Below, in pieces: positions 11,955-23,371 of a DNA stretch of 64,000 nt. Position 1 is the first letter of the stretch. The number at the start of each line of letters is the position of its first letter. The stretch lies in contig BLJB01000131.1 of the NCBI GenBank assembly GCA_013423325.1, positions 59,699 through 123,698 of the forward strand, given 5' to 3'. The translations under genes and the position numbers were made by a program. The DNA is from Usnea hakonensis (taxonomy: Eukaryota > Ascomycota > Lecanoromycetes > Lecanorales > Parmeliaceae). The notes under the pieces are model-generated. The model searched no databases, had not been told where the DNA came from, and worked only from the letters and a program-made list of their open reading frames with translations.

Positions 11955-14084
11955 ATGACCACTACCTGTGCCAATCCACTGCTGCTTGAATGGATCAAAG
12001 AAATCTACGACCTGGCTAAGGAGCGCAATACGAAGGGTGTTACAACCTATAAGAAAGCCTACGAGTCTATGAAAGCATGTCCACTGACCTTCAACCACCC
12101 CTCAGAAGCCCAGCAGCTCGATGGCATTGGTCCAAAGATATGTGACAGATTGACCGAGAAGATGAAGGAGCATTGTGAGGCCAATGGCTTGCCCGCCCCG
12201 AAGAAGCCTCGAGGGAAGGGTGAGATCTTTTGATGCTGGCCTTTTCAGCCCGCACTGCTAATACCAAGAGCAGCACGAAAGCGTCTCAGTGCCGAAGACC
12301 TTGTTGATGGCGAGGAACCTGTCGCACTGCCTACAAAGAAACCCCGAAAAGCGAAACCTTACGTCCCTTCTCTCCGTTCCGGTCCTTATGCCCTTATACT
12401 TGCCCTGTCCTCTATGCCTGAGGAATCACTTCAGAGTCTCAGCAAGAAAGAACTCATTGAGCTGGCTCAACCCCATTGCGAAGCGTCATTCACAGCCCCT
12501 AGCGAATCTGGAAAATTCTATACAGCATGGAATTCGATGACTACCCTGGTCAACAAGGATCTGGTACAAGAGAAGGGTAGACCGCTCAGGAAATACGCTT
12601 TGACTGAAGACGGTTGGGAGGTGGCGAAGAGAATTAGAGCTGTAGAGGCGGGAGTAACGGGGGATGAGGCCACTGGAAAACGCAGTAAAGGCCCCGAAGT
12701 GTCCGGTATGCCTAAAAATATCATCCAAGCTGGGGAAGATGTCGATCGCTTTGTTGATCTCGAAGACTACATGGAGGAAGAGGAACCGTTCAGACCGACA
12801 CGGATGACTCCAACTTCTACGAAGAATGCCGAGCAGCCGCAACCCACGTCAAGCCCTTCCGGTCAACGATTAGGGGGCGCTCCAACTGACAAGTACGGCA
12901 CTTTCTCCAAAGCGAGATCTCGGGCATCGCCAGTCGTTCCTAAGAAGAACGTTGTTGAGCTTCTATCCAGTCCAGAGCCAGAAATCGCTCCCAACAAGCC
13001 CGGGACTTCATCCAGAATCGACCAAGACACCAGATCGTTAACATCTAAACCAGCCTCAAAACCTCTCCAGCAAACATCATACCCGCCTCAATCCAGTCTT
13101 CCCCAAGCCACGACCAAGATATCTCGGCCACCCGTTCGTTCATCAGATAATCCTTCTTTCCTTCCCACTTTTGACCCCATACGCCTCGCCCCAGGATGTT
13201 TCACAATTCATCTTGTCCTCGATAATCGTGAAGTCCGAACCAAAGACGACCGCGACTACATCGCCGATGAGCTCACAAAAAAGGGTACTAAACCCATCGT
13301 CAGGCCACTAGAGCTAGGCGACTTCTTCTGGGTAGCCAAGTGCCACGATCCTGACCTACTCTCCCGTCACGGCGAGGAAGGCTCGGAAATCTGTCTCGAT
13401 TGGATCGTCGAGCGTAAGCGTCTCGACGATCTTGTAGGCAGCATCACAGATGGCAGGTTCCAAGAGCAGAAATTCCGTCTCCGCAAATCCGGTGTGAAAA
13501 ATGTCATCTACCTCATCGAGGAATTCAGTCTGAGTACCGAGAAGAGCACCAAGTTCCACGAAGCCATCCAATCGGCCATCGCAGCCACCCAGGTCGTGGA
13601 CGGCTATTTCGTCAAGAGAACGGTGAAGCTGGACGAGACGATACGCTACCTCGCCCGCATGACAAAGATGCTCAAATCCCTATACGAGTCGAAACCCTTG
13701 CACCTGATTCCAACAAACGCCCTCACCCCAACCACATACCTCCCCCTCCTCACCCACCTCCGGACGCACCCGTCGCACATGGACAAATCCTACCACATCA
13801 CCTACCCGTCCTTTGCCTCCCTCGCCTCCAAATCCGACACCCTGACGCTGCGCGACGTCTTTTTGAAAATGCTCATGTGCACCCGGGGCATCAGCGGGGA
13901 CAAGGCGCTCGCGGTGCAGAAACATTGGGCTACGCCGAGGGCGTTGATCGAGGCATTTGAAGGCTGTGAGGGGGTGAAGGAACGGGACGCGATGATTGAA
14001 AAGAGGCTGGGTGGGACCGTGGGGAGGGCCAAGGTTAAGGGCGTTTTGGGCGCGAAGGTGGCAGGTGTCTGGGGTGAGGAATGA
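11955..14084 (+). CDS. MUS81: Mus81 structure-specific endonuclease catalytic subunit
   Basis: Mus81 with Eme1/Mms4 cuts 3' flaps, stalled forks and nicked Holliday junctions in the nucleus. Two exons (11955-12219, 12274-14084) join across a 54 bp intron to give 691 residues. The N terminus carries the helix-hairpin-helix domain (YKKAYESMKACP, LDGIGPKICDRL). A winged-helix-like segment follows (SGKFYTAWNSMTTLVNKDL ... YALTEDGWEVA), then a disordered linker. The XPF/ERCC4 nuclease core has LDNREVRTKDDRDYI near residue 400 and the catalytic ERKRLDDLVGSI motif near residue 465. C-terminal HhH2-like sequence (GISGDKALAVQKHW) closes the protein. It converges on the ATPase gene, with about 400 bp between the stops. 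Length is normal for the fungal family. Confidence 0.95.
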
Positions 14085-14482
14085 GCCTCTGTGGGAATTC
14101 GATGAGGGGGGCCGTTATTGTGCATATACTATGTTTGTATGACTAGTTTGTTAGATACCCGCTCGAAGTGAGCATACTATGTTATGAAGTAACGGCCACG
14201 TTGGCAGAAGTGGCAATCGTTTCAAACTTGCATTTGGTCATGATAATGACACTATCACGTTGGAAATAGCAGCAGCACTGTGTTAAAGCAGGCTCATCCT
14301 TAAGGGGATAAGCATATCGTGTACAAAAGATCTTGAATTATGATATCAATCAAGCGCCCAAGGTAAAAGGACGTCCCAAACACGACAAGCCTCGAAGCAC
14401 CCTCTTCACCACCATTTATCTCGATGCAGCCTACAAACCTACCCCCCCTTCTCCACTGAACCCCCTTCACCAAAAGCCTCAC
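14085..14482. other. Convergent 3' intergenic spacer
   Basis: 398 bp between the stop codons of MUS81 (plus) and the P-type ATPase (minus). It should contain both 3' untranslated regions and polyadenylation sites. I see AT-rich stretches (about 14225-14345) but no separate feature. Confidence 0.6.
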
Positions 14483-17400
14483 TCACTCACTCGCAACCCC
14501 CTTCTCCATCCTCTTCCCCCTCCCCACCTCACCCTCCAATCTCCCCTCCCACCTCAACGCCAAACTACTCACCACAACACACAAACTACTCAACGCCATC
14601 GCCGCACTGCCCCACACGGGCCCCAACCTCCACCCATCACTCCTGACCTTAAAAAACACCCCCGCCGCAACAGGCACAAGGATGATATTATAAATGACCG
14701 CCCAGCCGAAATTGAGTTTGACCCTCATAAAGACTCTGGCCGAGAGGTCGAAGAGGGTGATGATGGAATCTAAGGAAGAGGAGAGGAGGATGAACGAGGA
14801 GCTGTGCATGGCGATGTCGGATGCGGAGGAGAGGGAGATGGAGACGTCGGCGGTCGTGAGTGCGGGGGCGTCGTTGATGCCGTCGCCGATGAAGGCAACT
14901 GTGGCTTTTTCTTTTGACTGTTCGCTAGACCCTTTCTTAGAGAAGTATTTCTTAAGCCACGTGGAAGAACTCGGGCGACGAGGTCCATTCTCCTGCAGCC
15001 AGCGGATCTTGTCCGCTTTCTCTGTGGGTAAGACACCCGCGAAGACATGGTCCTGGGGTATGGAAAGGGTGCTCGCTACTGCGGAGGCCGTGGTTGGGTT
15101 GTCACCAGTGAGCATGTAGACAAAAATGCCTTTGGACTGAAGAGCGGAGATCGTAGGAGCGGCGGAAGCGCGAACAGGATCGGAGATGGCAAAGACGGCT
15201 GCAAGGGTCCACGGAGTTTGGTTGTCCGAGAGGATGCCGACATCCACAGGATCGGTAGGCCCGCAGATTCTACGCATAGCCAGGAGCGCGACGGATTTTG
15301 ATTCGGATTTCCAGCGGGAGAGCGCGGTTTTAGTGAAGTAATTGGGCGACGACGTTTCGGAGATGAAGGAAGATATGAAGCTTTCGGAGCCGAGAGCAGC
15401 TTCGTACAATCTTGAATCCGGGTCTTCCGGTGAGTTGGAGCTGAGAAACGTGCCACGCATGCCTCGACCTGGCTCCTCAGTGGTTCCATTGACTGTGTTG
15501 ATCGTATCAGAAGATTGCGTGGAGGCGATCGCGAGAATGGCACGAGCCAGGGGATGCGAACTCGTCTCTTCCAAAGCTTTAGTGACAGCCCAAGCAATTT
15601 GTGCTTCTCGATGTTCATAAAGCATTTCATGATCAGTGACCTTCAGATCTCCGCCTTCCGTAAGTGTGCCGGTCTTATCAAAGACTACGGCATCAATATT
15701 GCTAGCCTCCTGGAAAGCCTCGCCTCCTCCACGAACAAGTATGCCGTGGCTTGCTGCCAGACCATTTCCCACAAAGAGCGCCGTTGGGGCTGCAAGCCCA
15801 ATTCCACAGGGACAAGCAACAACAAACACCGCAATCGCAAATTCAAGGCTCCAAAAGCCCCATCCTCCTTGCTGTTGGCCAAGGTAGCTGCGAGACAGAA
15901 CACCAGACTCCCCAAGTGCGAGCCAAACGATGAAAGTCGTGATCGCTAATGCAGTGATGACTGGTACGAAGTAGCCAGTCACAATATCCACCACTCGCTC
16001 GACTGGAGCACGCTTGGTTTGACCTTCGCGGACGACAGCCACTATCTGGTCGAGCATGGAGCTACCGTCAACGTCAGTGACACTGACTGTAATGGCGTCT
16101 CCTACGTTGATAGCTCCAGTGAAGACACTATCTCCCATTGTTTTTGCTATGGCTCGGGCTTCACCCGTGAGAGAGCTTTCGTTGAAGCTAGTCGAGCCGT
16201 CTAGGATTGTTCCGTCTGCGGGTGGTGATGATCCGTGTTGGACCATGACAACGTCTCCCACCTCGAGAAGATTTGCATGGATACGCTCAGTGTTTGTCTG
16301 TGAAGCGGGTGCTTTCTGCTCTTCATTGCTATCTTCCGAAGCCGCTTCAACAGGCATAGATTCTTGGAAAGATGTCAATAACACTGCTTCTCGTGGCCGA
16401 AGATTTCCCAGTAATCCAACAGCGTTACCCGTCTTAGCCTTACTATACGCTTCTAAGAATCGTCCAATAAGAATGAAGAAGGTCAAAAAGACAACAGAGT
16501 CAAAGTAGGTTGAATTCGACCCTGAAGATTTGGATTTTGTTGTGGCATTGAGACCTAGCACGGCAATGGAAGCGAAATATGCTATGGAGGTGCCTGCTGA
16601 GACAAGCAAATTCATGCTACCGAACCGGTAGAATCTCTGGACAACAGGTACTCTGCTTCCTTTTCGCCATAGCGCACGTATTTCCTAAGAACCTCCAGGG
16701 TTAGCAAAATCTTTTCATGACACGCTCGAGAGTTGAGCTTGGAGGAAAGGCTCGAGAAGAACCACAGTCACCTGGGTGTTTACGTACCTTTATGGCTCGC
16801 ACGTGGAAAACGTCCGCAGCAAGGAAGAATACTGGTGTCGCCAGGATAAACATTGCCCAATCAGCACGGGTAACAGCCCCAGCCCATTGTGTTTGCTCGA
16901 AGAATCGTCTGGTGTCGTTGGATGCTGGCACCAAGCTCATCCACACCACCCCTATCAACAGGGTAGGAACAGCCACCACGAAGCTGAAGGAGAGGCGGAT
17001 GAAAAGCCGAAGCTGCTCCTGATTCTGCATCGCTTGAGACCTTTGTTCTATGGACGGAGGGGTGTAGATCTCCGCGCTGAATGATGTATCGATCGATTTG
17101 ACTGTAGCAATGATGTGTCTGATGCTCATGACTGGCGGGGAGGGCGAGTAGCGGACCCTCATGACGGGATCCTTCAATGTTGGCGGCTTTTCAACCGTGA
17201 CCGTCCCAGAGTGAGTGGTCTGGATCGCTTCCAGAATCCGAGGGGGGCAGTGTTTGCAGAACATGCCATCTATCTTCAGCATCACTGTCCTGATAGTCCT
17301 CTTTAATTGGGGCGTTCGATCCACTGATTGAGGGCTGATCAGATCGCAGTGCTCTACGGCAGCATCGTAACCGAGATCTTCTACGGTATCGACGATCTTT

Positions 17401-18185
17401 TGTAAATTTTCTTTTCCGTGAAAGACCACTCGTGCACTGTTTGTCATCAATGTTACATTGACAGATTCAACAAACGGCAACTCCTTGGGAGAAAGGCCAC
17501 GATCCACGGCGCTTGTGCACGATGCACAAGTCATACCGCCAATACTGATAACAGCCTCGAATCGCTCATTGGAGTTTGAGGGCTCTGGCGAAGGCTCCGA
17601 AGGAGAACTGATGCTAAGCGAAGAGTTGAGAGCAGTCTGGCCTTTTTCGAGGACGCTTGCATCTAAGGACGCATGCCTCGCCAGTGCCAGGTCGCCTTCC
17701 ATCCGACTATCCAGAGAAGCAGTGCTGGAAATCGGAGACATCTCTGAATGTTTGTTGCCTTCTTTCTGACAAGCAACACAGATCATCAAATGGCCTCGAC
17801 GCCGACTCTGATCGGAGAATTGGATGCTTGCATTGCCCTTTGATGAATTTCGAGTCAGCGGCCTCCAGAATCCCGTAGCGGCTTCAAGCCATCCATCGTG
17901 ACTCTCTTCAGCTCCAAGCTCTTGGACTTTACGTTCGTGCTCATCCATTGTGACGGCACTATGGACCTCGAAGGCGGCATCAGAAAGCGATCGGCAAATG
18001 TCCAAGGGAGACAAGGTGCTCTCATGAAGTATGCGGACTTCATGGGAAAGGATATTTGTATCAACATTATGAACCGCGTTGCCAAAGCGGCTAAGAATTC
18101 TCTGGATATAGGAGACGCAAGACGCGCAATGGATATTTTTAACGAGGATAGTGGTACTCCATACAGAAGCACTGCTGCTATGCAT
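14483..18185 (-). CDS. Heavy-metal (copper) P1B-type ATPase
   Basis: Pumps Cu(I) (possibly Ag(I)) across a membrane using ATP. Exon 1 is 18185-16788 and exon 2 is 16684-14483, with a 103 bp intron, phase 0, 1199 residues. The N-terminal half has three metal-binding HMA-like segments: IHCASCVSYI (Cys20, Cys23), GMTCASCTSAV and GMFCKHCPPRI. The pump core has SLTGEA, the membrane metal site CPCGIGLAAP, the phosphorylation loop DKTGTLTEG, the HP locus SSHPLARAI and the hinge GDGINDAPAL. CPCGIGLA differs from CPCALGLA of Ccc2; from memory it resembles fungal copper-export/resistance ATPases of the CrpA kind more than the Golgi Ccc2 pump, but this is a leaning, not proof. The open frame extends 45 nt upstream without an earlier ATG. 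The metalloreductase at 19985-21931 is its upstream neighbour on the same strand. Confidence 0.93.
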
Positions 18186-19984
18186 GTCTACTGGCGCAAA
18201 ACGCGAACGGCACAGAAGGGTCCGTGTCACGGACCGTATTGCGGACCGTAAATATCACGGAAAACGGCAAGTATTCGATCGTCTGAGACGTATATTTCAG
18301 GATGAAATGAAAGGGTGTTAAGTATGTTGGTGACTCGAAGGTAGGGATTTGTTTTGTCAGTTGATTGGAAATGAGAATGGGATGAATGATGCGAAGAATC
18401 TTTCTACGATCTTCTTTTATGGCGAAAAAGAGGCACAAACCACGCATCTTAAGGGGGAAAAAAAACAGGCACAAACCACGCATGTTAGGAATGAGAAAGT
18501 GCGACCCCGCGATAAGGATTAAGAATCAAAGAAGGAAAAATTACCACCTCGAACACATCATGGCTAATGGCTCGAGAGACTTTCTTCATTTTTGAGAGAT
18601 ATAGAGGAGTTTTTATTCCTCGAGTGGCCCACTTCACTGCTCGGTGTGGCTCTTGTACCTCGCTCAAGTAGGCATGATTCAGTCTCAGATCATGCCAGCG
18701 TGCGGCGCTGCGGCAAGCTTTTTCTCACTTGGCCTGGCCACCCCCTTGCATTTCAAGGCCCGCGATTGAGCATGACTGACGAAAGGGTTTGCGGTGGTAT
18801 GATCGATGATTACAAACGATACTGATGGATACCTACTGACGTACGAGTACAAGATCGTAAAAAATGACGAGTGCCAAGCCTTGCAGAAGCTAGCAGCCCT
18901 ACGCCATCATGAGGCTGATCCTATCTTGTACCTTACTTTATACCACAATCCTCCACACAATTTCTCAGGAGCACCGCTTTCACTATCCCTACGAAAATAC
19001 ACCTTGGGAATATGAGCAGATTCAAAAAAAGTAGTGGGCAGTGTATGCGTGATGAGAGTACGCAACCTCGATTGGAGAAGCACTCGTTACCAAAAAGCTG
19101 CAGGAAGAGTTGCATTATAAATAGCACCGCACTCGAGGGACCGTGGTGTGTAAGACTTTCTTCTCCCACTCATATAAACCAGGAGCGAGGGAATTCAGAC
19201 TACTCCTCCGCGATAGAGAATCTCAGAGACAGGGCAGGACGAGAGGGGATTGATGGCATCTCAAAATGTTCAAGTGTCATAAGAAACCTATATGAACGAT
19301 ACATAGGGAGATCGCAGCCCTTGCGTAGTAAAGGTTTCCATCAATCTTGTATAATGAGACAGTCCTTGCCATTGGAGAGGGGCTGTGTAAACATCAACGC
19401 CACGCCCACAGCAGCATCCCTTATCTTTGCTCAATTAAGCAGACCGCCATGGAGAGCGTGGCCGTCTCCGTCACCCTCAAGCGAAGGTTGGCTCCGTGAA
19501 TTATCCTCTAATTTAGGGACATCAGTAGCGTCTTCCGTAAGTCCATAAGCCGAATCAGTCGCAACAATGAGCTCTGCCAGTCACAGCCCATGGACGTACC
19601 ACGGTCTATTCGTCGCTCTCGTAGGAGCCCTTGACCTCGGACGTCGTGCTCGCCAAATGTGATTCGGACCCAAGCAAGCTGCGGTTGGATCATGCCGAAA
19701 TAGTATCGGAAGCCATTTGAGGAGTTGTCATTGATACCTAGAGGCAAGAGAATGTAGTTGGGGAGCCCAATGTAAACCAAATCGAAACAAATCCCACATA
19801 TTTCCAGCCCCAGCATGGTGAGGCAGAGACGAGGTTCTCAGAATGTGTAGTAGCTCTGAATGTTCTTCCTTGTCCAAAGTAACGACAGATCTCAACACAG
19901 GGCACCTTTTCGAATCTGCATTGAATCTTGAAGGCTCGAACAGGCTATTTCAGGCAGACATGAGCCCGGACCAATCACTCCACA
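18186..19984. other. Upstream region of the copper ATPase
   Basis: 1.8 kb between two minus-strand genes. It holds two copies of GCACAAACCACGCAT (about 18432 and 18469), separated by an A-rich run, upstream of the ATPase. Open frames at 19012-19548 (plus) and 19508-19816 (minus) have no recognisable family. I did not identify a certain copper-responsive motif. Confidence 0.5.
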
Positions 19985-21931
19985 TCACCAACCAAACTTC
20001 TCCACCTCAACAGTGACATCCCGCCCTTCCCATAACAAAGAGGAGCACAGGTTTCGAACTGCACGGTTCATCGAGTCAGGACCGGAAGCAACCACGCCAA
20101 TTTTACCTCGGCTGGACGTTTGGTCATCAATATCGTTAATCCATTCGCCAATAACATTTGCCATGTCAGGATGGCCATGATCTGACGTTGGTGCAGGTAC
20201 CTTCAAGGTTACACCTCTCGCCCGTAACTCTTCCAGCTTTTCTTCACCAAGCCAGGATATGTGGGATCTGTCCCGAATGATCCAGACAAACAGAATCTTC
20301 TTCTTATTGGCTACGCTAATCAAACTCTCAGCGTCCAGCGTGGCGGCTCTATCAATCACCGCCCACACCAAAGGCCATGCAACCGCGACACCGCTACCTC
20401 CCGCGACGATGACGGCGTGTTCGGAATCTTGGAGCAATTCTACGGCAGTCTGGGATCCGTAGGGACCATCCAGTCTGATAGTGACCGTACTATGGCATTC
20501 AGCATAGCGTACTAGGTCACCAGAGAAGCCATTTTGAGCTCTAATGATATATTCCATGCTTGCCTCTTGTTCATCAGCGGCAGGAGCCTTGGAAGCGATG
20601 GTAAACGGATGTGCTTGGAAGACGTGTTTGCGGGCAAGCGAGGGCACAGTGAGGAAGACGTGCTCAGTGGCTTTCCACCCACTTGTGATACCCGCGCCAA
20701 AAATCGAATTCACCCATCTATACTTCTCTTGGATGGATACAGGTGTACGGAGAACAACAGTATTCCTATCCTCGTGCACCCTCAGCGAAGCCCGCACTGT
20801 CGTGGTCTTGACAGCGAACCGGTAAACAAGCCTGTCGACCAAAAATATAGCCAGTGCTACACCAACATACCATCTACTACGGCGATGGTGGAACCACACC
20901 AAGACTAAGGCAACAACTTGCAGCACGACGTGTACACCCAAGAACAGCTCATACCAACGTTGACGAAAGCTGCCCAAAGACGTCAAGTATAGCGACTCAT
21001 AGGCCACAAAAGCCCCAATTCCAAGAAGTATCATTTTGATAAGCAGAAATTTAATGAGAGTGATGCCCGCGGGCTGTAAGACGGTGTACCATACGCCAAT
21101 CATTCCTGCGGAGTGTAATAAAGCCAGTAGACACATGACTTCACCGAGCCGACGGTGGAACAAGTTGAGGGACTCGTACGAGTAGCCCGTGAGGAATTTG
21201 ATAGGTTGATTCTTTGCGGCGAAAAGGTAGAGGAGGGGGAGATTCGCCACGAAAACTAGGGACGTCCGGTCTGCGAAGACAAAAAGCATTGGGAGCGATA
21301 GCGAAATGTTGAAAAACGTGTAGAAGATCTGGAGGCCTAGAAAGGCAAGGACCATGAGGGTAGTGCCATTTGAGGGCAAGGTCTTGTTGACGATGGGTAT
21401 TGGCCGTGGCTGATAGGCGAGACACGCCCCGGTCCTATTTGATAACATCTTCGCCCATCCCTGAGGAGGTGCCTTTCGATCTGAGCCTTTAGGCAGGAGT
21501 AGGCTCTGCTCGTTCCACCGGGGTTCTGGGTCTTGAGACTCAGGCTCGAAATCCTCTTGAAGCGTGCTACTCGACGACGAACTTCCCCCACCTGTGCTCT
21601 CTATGACCGCGACTCCTTTGCTCTCTGCTGTTTTTCCAACAGTAGTCTTCTCGATCTCGCATCTACCAGGTCTTGTGTTTCTCCTTTCCCGCCAGGCCCG
21701 AAGTCTAGACCCCCAATGAATCGCTGTAAATAAGACCAGCAGTCCAACGAGCATCAGTTGATAGCTTAAAATGAACTTCTGCGAGTAACGTATCCCGTCT
21801 ATGAGTTTCTTGAACCGTTTGTCGCCGTCAGGCGCGAAGCCATCCTTTTCAGTTGTGTGAGTGGGTGCGCTTGCCTGGAATGCGTACCTCACCAAGGCTT
21901 GGATCTTAGATGGCATAGCGACAGGATCCAT
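19985..21931 (-). CDS. Ferric/cupric reductase-like transmembrane oxidoreductase (FRE family)
   Basis: Family members move electrons from cytosolic NADPH through FAD and two hemes to extracellular Fe(III) or Cu(II), supplying high-affinity metal uptake. A single uninterrupted frame gives 648 residues. A first membrane span (FILSYQLMLVGLLVLFTAIHW) is followed by a Ser-rich linker and then the ferric-reductase core (about residues 195-375). The core carries paired heme-ligand candidates in FHRRLGEVMCLLALLHSAG and FLGVHVVLQVVALVLVWFHH. The FAD-binding HPFTIAS motif lies near residue 450, the nucleotide-binding GGSGVAVAWPL near 520, and SGPDSMNRAVRN near the C terminus. The ATG at 21931 precedes a short polar leader with no strong signal peptide. 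Pairing with a copper ATPase on the same strand fits a metal-handling role; substrate (Fe or Cu) is not determined. Confidence 0.9.
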   Translation of the reverse strand: MDPVAMPSKIQALVRYAFQASAPTHTTEKDGFAPDGDKRFKKLIDGIRYSQKFILSYQLMLVGLLVLFTAIHWGSRLRAWRERRNTRPGRCEIEKTTVGKTAESKGVAVIESTGGGSSSSSSTLQEDFEPESQDPEPRWNEQSLLLPKGSDRKAPPQGWAKMLSNRTGACLAYQPRPIPIVNKTLPSNGTTLMVLAFLGLQIFYTFFNISLSLPMLFVFADRTSLVFVANLPLLYLFAAKNQPIKFLTGYSYESLNLFHRRLGEVMCLLALLHSAGMIGVWYTVLQPAGITLIKFLLIKMILLGIGAFVAYESLYLTSLGSFRQRWYELFLGVHVVLQVVALVLVWFHHRRSRWYVGVALAIFLVDRLVYRFAVKTTTVRASLRVHEDRNTVVLRTPVSIQEKYRWVNSIFGAGITSGWKATEHVFLTVPSLARKHVFQAHPFTIASKAPAADEQEASMEYIIRAQNGFSGDLVRYAECHSTVTIRLDGPYGSQTAVELLQDSEHAVIVAGGSGVAVAWPLVWAVIDRAATLDAESLISVANKKKILFVWIIRDRSHISWLGEEKLEELRARGVTLKVPAPTSDHGHPDMANVIGEWINDIDDQTSSRGKIGVVASGPDSMNRAVRNLCSSLLWEGRDVTVEVEKFGW

Positions 21932-22182
21932 GACCGGAAAGTTGACGTTGACGCCCTTGTTGGCGGTAAGGATTGAATTGGTAATGCTTTCGAGTCCATG
22001 ACCTCAGCTACGGTAGAAGCCCTCTGCTCAGATCAGGCTTAGCGCTAGGGCTGATATTTATTTCTTGTAAACATTCAAACCCCCACCACTCAGATTCTTA
22101 GATCATAGTGGGCTGGCCGTGAGTCTGTCCTTCAGTCTTGTTCCACTATAGCCACTATCTTTTCCAATCGCGCACATGAACA
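21932..22182. promoter_or_regulatory. Shared divergent promoter region
   Basis: Only 251 bp separate the start codons of the minus-strand metalloreductase and the plus-strand esterase, so the two probably share a bidirectional promoter. No specific binding motif was assigned. Confidence 0.5.
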
Positions 22183-23223
22183 ATGCTTACCTCCTTGCTC
22201 ATCCTGTCCTTCAACCTCCTCATCAGTGCTGCTCTTAGCCTCTCCATCCTCTCCCCCGGCTGCAACAGCGCCCTGACCCCCGAGACCCCTACCCCCGGCG
22301 GTCCCAGCATCCCTCTTTCGATTTTCGTCTCCGCCGCTGGCGGCTTACGTACCTACCTCCTCTCCCTTCCCGAGGACTCTACCCAGTCACCCTTATCCCT
22401 CATCCTCGCCTTCCACGGCAAGGATCAAACAGCCGCCCAATTTGAGACCCAAACACAACTCACAGACCCAGCTTTCCGCCCTCGAAACTCGATCGTTGCC
22501 TTTCCACAAGGTATTGATGAGCAATGGCTTGGGGATCCTGCATCCCCGCCCAGGAGTGAACGCGACGATATTGCGTTGGTGAGGGCGCTTTTGAAAGAGT
22601 TGGGAGAAAAAAGGTGCGTGGATCTCACAAAAATCTATCTGGTTGGCTTCTCAAACGGTGGTGGCTTGACCCATTTACTGGCTTGTGACCCCGAGGTGTC
22701 GAAGCAGATCGCGGCAGCTGCAATCGTCAGTGGAGCATTCTATAAGGATCACTCGCTCAAAGGCAAAGAGCCCTTATTCGGAATCTGTGAAAAGAGAGAG
22801 GCCCCATTGGCCATGCTCGAAATGCACGGCAGTGCCGACCCTGTGATTCATTACGATGGAAAGAGTACGCCGGACGGAGAGACATATTCGCTCAAAGAAT
22901 GGCTTGGAACTTGGAGAGAAAGAAATGGCTGCGCTGGTGCGCAATCCGAGTTGAGACGCTATATACACGATGCCAGCGTGCAGAAGACGGAATGGTGGTG
23001 TGGGATAGGGAAAGAAGGGGCGAAGGATGTGGTGACGCATTATTATATCAGCGAATTTGGACATGGGTGGCCAAGCACGAAGGCGCAAGATGATGACCAC
23101 CAAAGATTAGGACCGGTAGGGTGGAACGCAACGAGTGACATAGTTGAATATTTGTCGGGGAAGAGGTTGGATGTTGAGGGTGACACTGGGAGAGGACCAG
23201 AGGGTGCAAAGGACGAATTGTAG
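22183..23223 (+). CDS. Secreted feruloyl esterase / CE1-type carbohydrate esterase
   Basis: Predicted to hydrolyse ester-linked feruloyl or acetyl groups on plant cell-wall polysaccharide outside the cell. A single 346-residue frame begins with a signal peptide (LTSLLILSFNLLISAALS). The alpha/beta-hydrolase features of the LpqC/feruloyl-esterase family are visible: LILAFHGKDQTA (oxyanion region), nucleophile elbow GFSNGGG near residue 160, acid HGSADPVIHY near 215 and catalytic His in EFGHGWPS near 290. Six Cys residues suit an extracellular enzyme. Polyhydroxybutyrate depolymerase-like annotation is the usual alternative for this family; feruloyl esterase type C is more likely in a fungus. 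It ends 149 bp before the convergent MFS gene. Confidence 0.85.
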   Translation: MLTSLLILSFNLLISAALSLSILSPGCNSALTPETPTPGGPSIPLSIFVSAAGGLRTYLLSLPEDSTQSPLSLILAFHGKDQTAAQFETQTQLTDPAFRPRNSIVAFPQGIDEQWLGDPASPPRSERDDIALVRALLKELGEKRCVDLTKIYLVGFSNGGGLTHLLACDPEVSKQIAAAAIVSGAFYKDHSLKGKEPLFGICEKREAPLAMLEMHGSADPVIHYDGKSTPDGETYSLKEWLGTWRERNGCAGAQSELRRYIHDASVQKTEWWCGIGKEGAKDVVTHYYISEFGHGWPSTKAQDDDHQRLGPVGWNATSDIVEYLSGKRLDVEGDTGRGPEGAKDEL

Positions 23224-23371
23224 ATAATAGTATATTTGTGGATAAATGAGGCTCGTTTAAAACACTGCTTCTCTGTTCCGTGTTCGTTTGTCTACTAACA
23301 CTATGCAATCTGTATACTCTATGAATTCTGAGACTTCGTTAATACTTCCTTCATCTTGCAGCATCGTTCCC

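Noticed and set aside
14333..14773. 146-codon plus-strand frame over the end of the copper ATPase
   Set aside because: Antisense shadow of the ATPase C terminus with Pro/His/Thr-rich low-complexity sequence.
19012..19548. 178-codon open frame on the plus strand upstream of the copper ATPase
   Set aside because: No domain, odd composition (Ser/Arg-rich throughout), no intron signals, and an opposite-strand frame of similar quality overlaps its end.
19508..19816. 102-codon minus-strand frame starting at an ATG
   Set aside because: No recognisable family, overlaps the doubtful plus-strand frame, and no neighbouring exon extends it.
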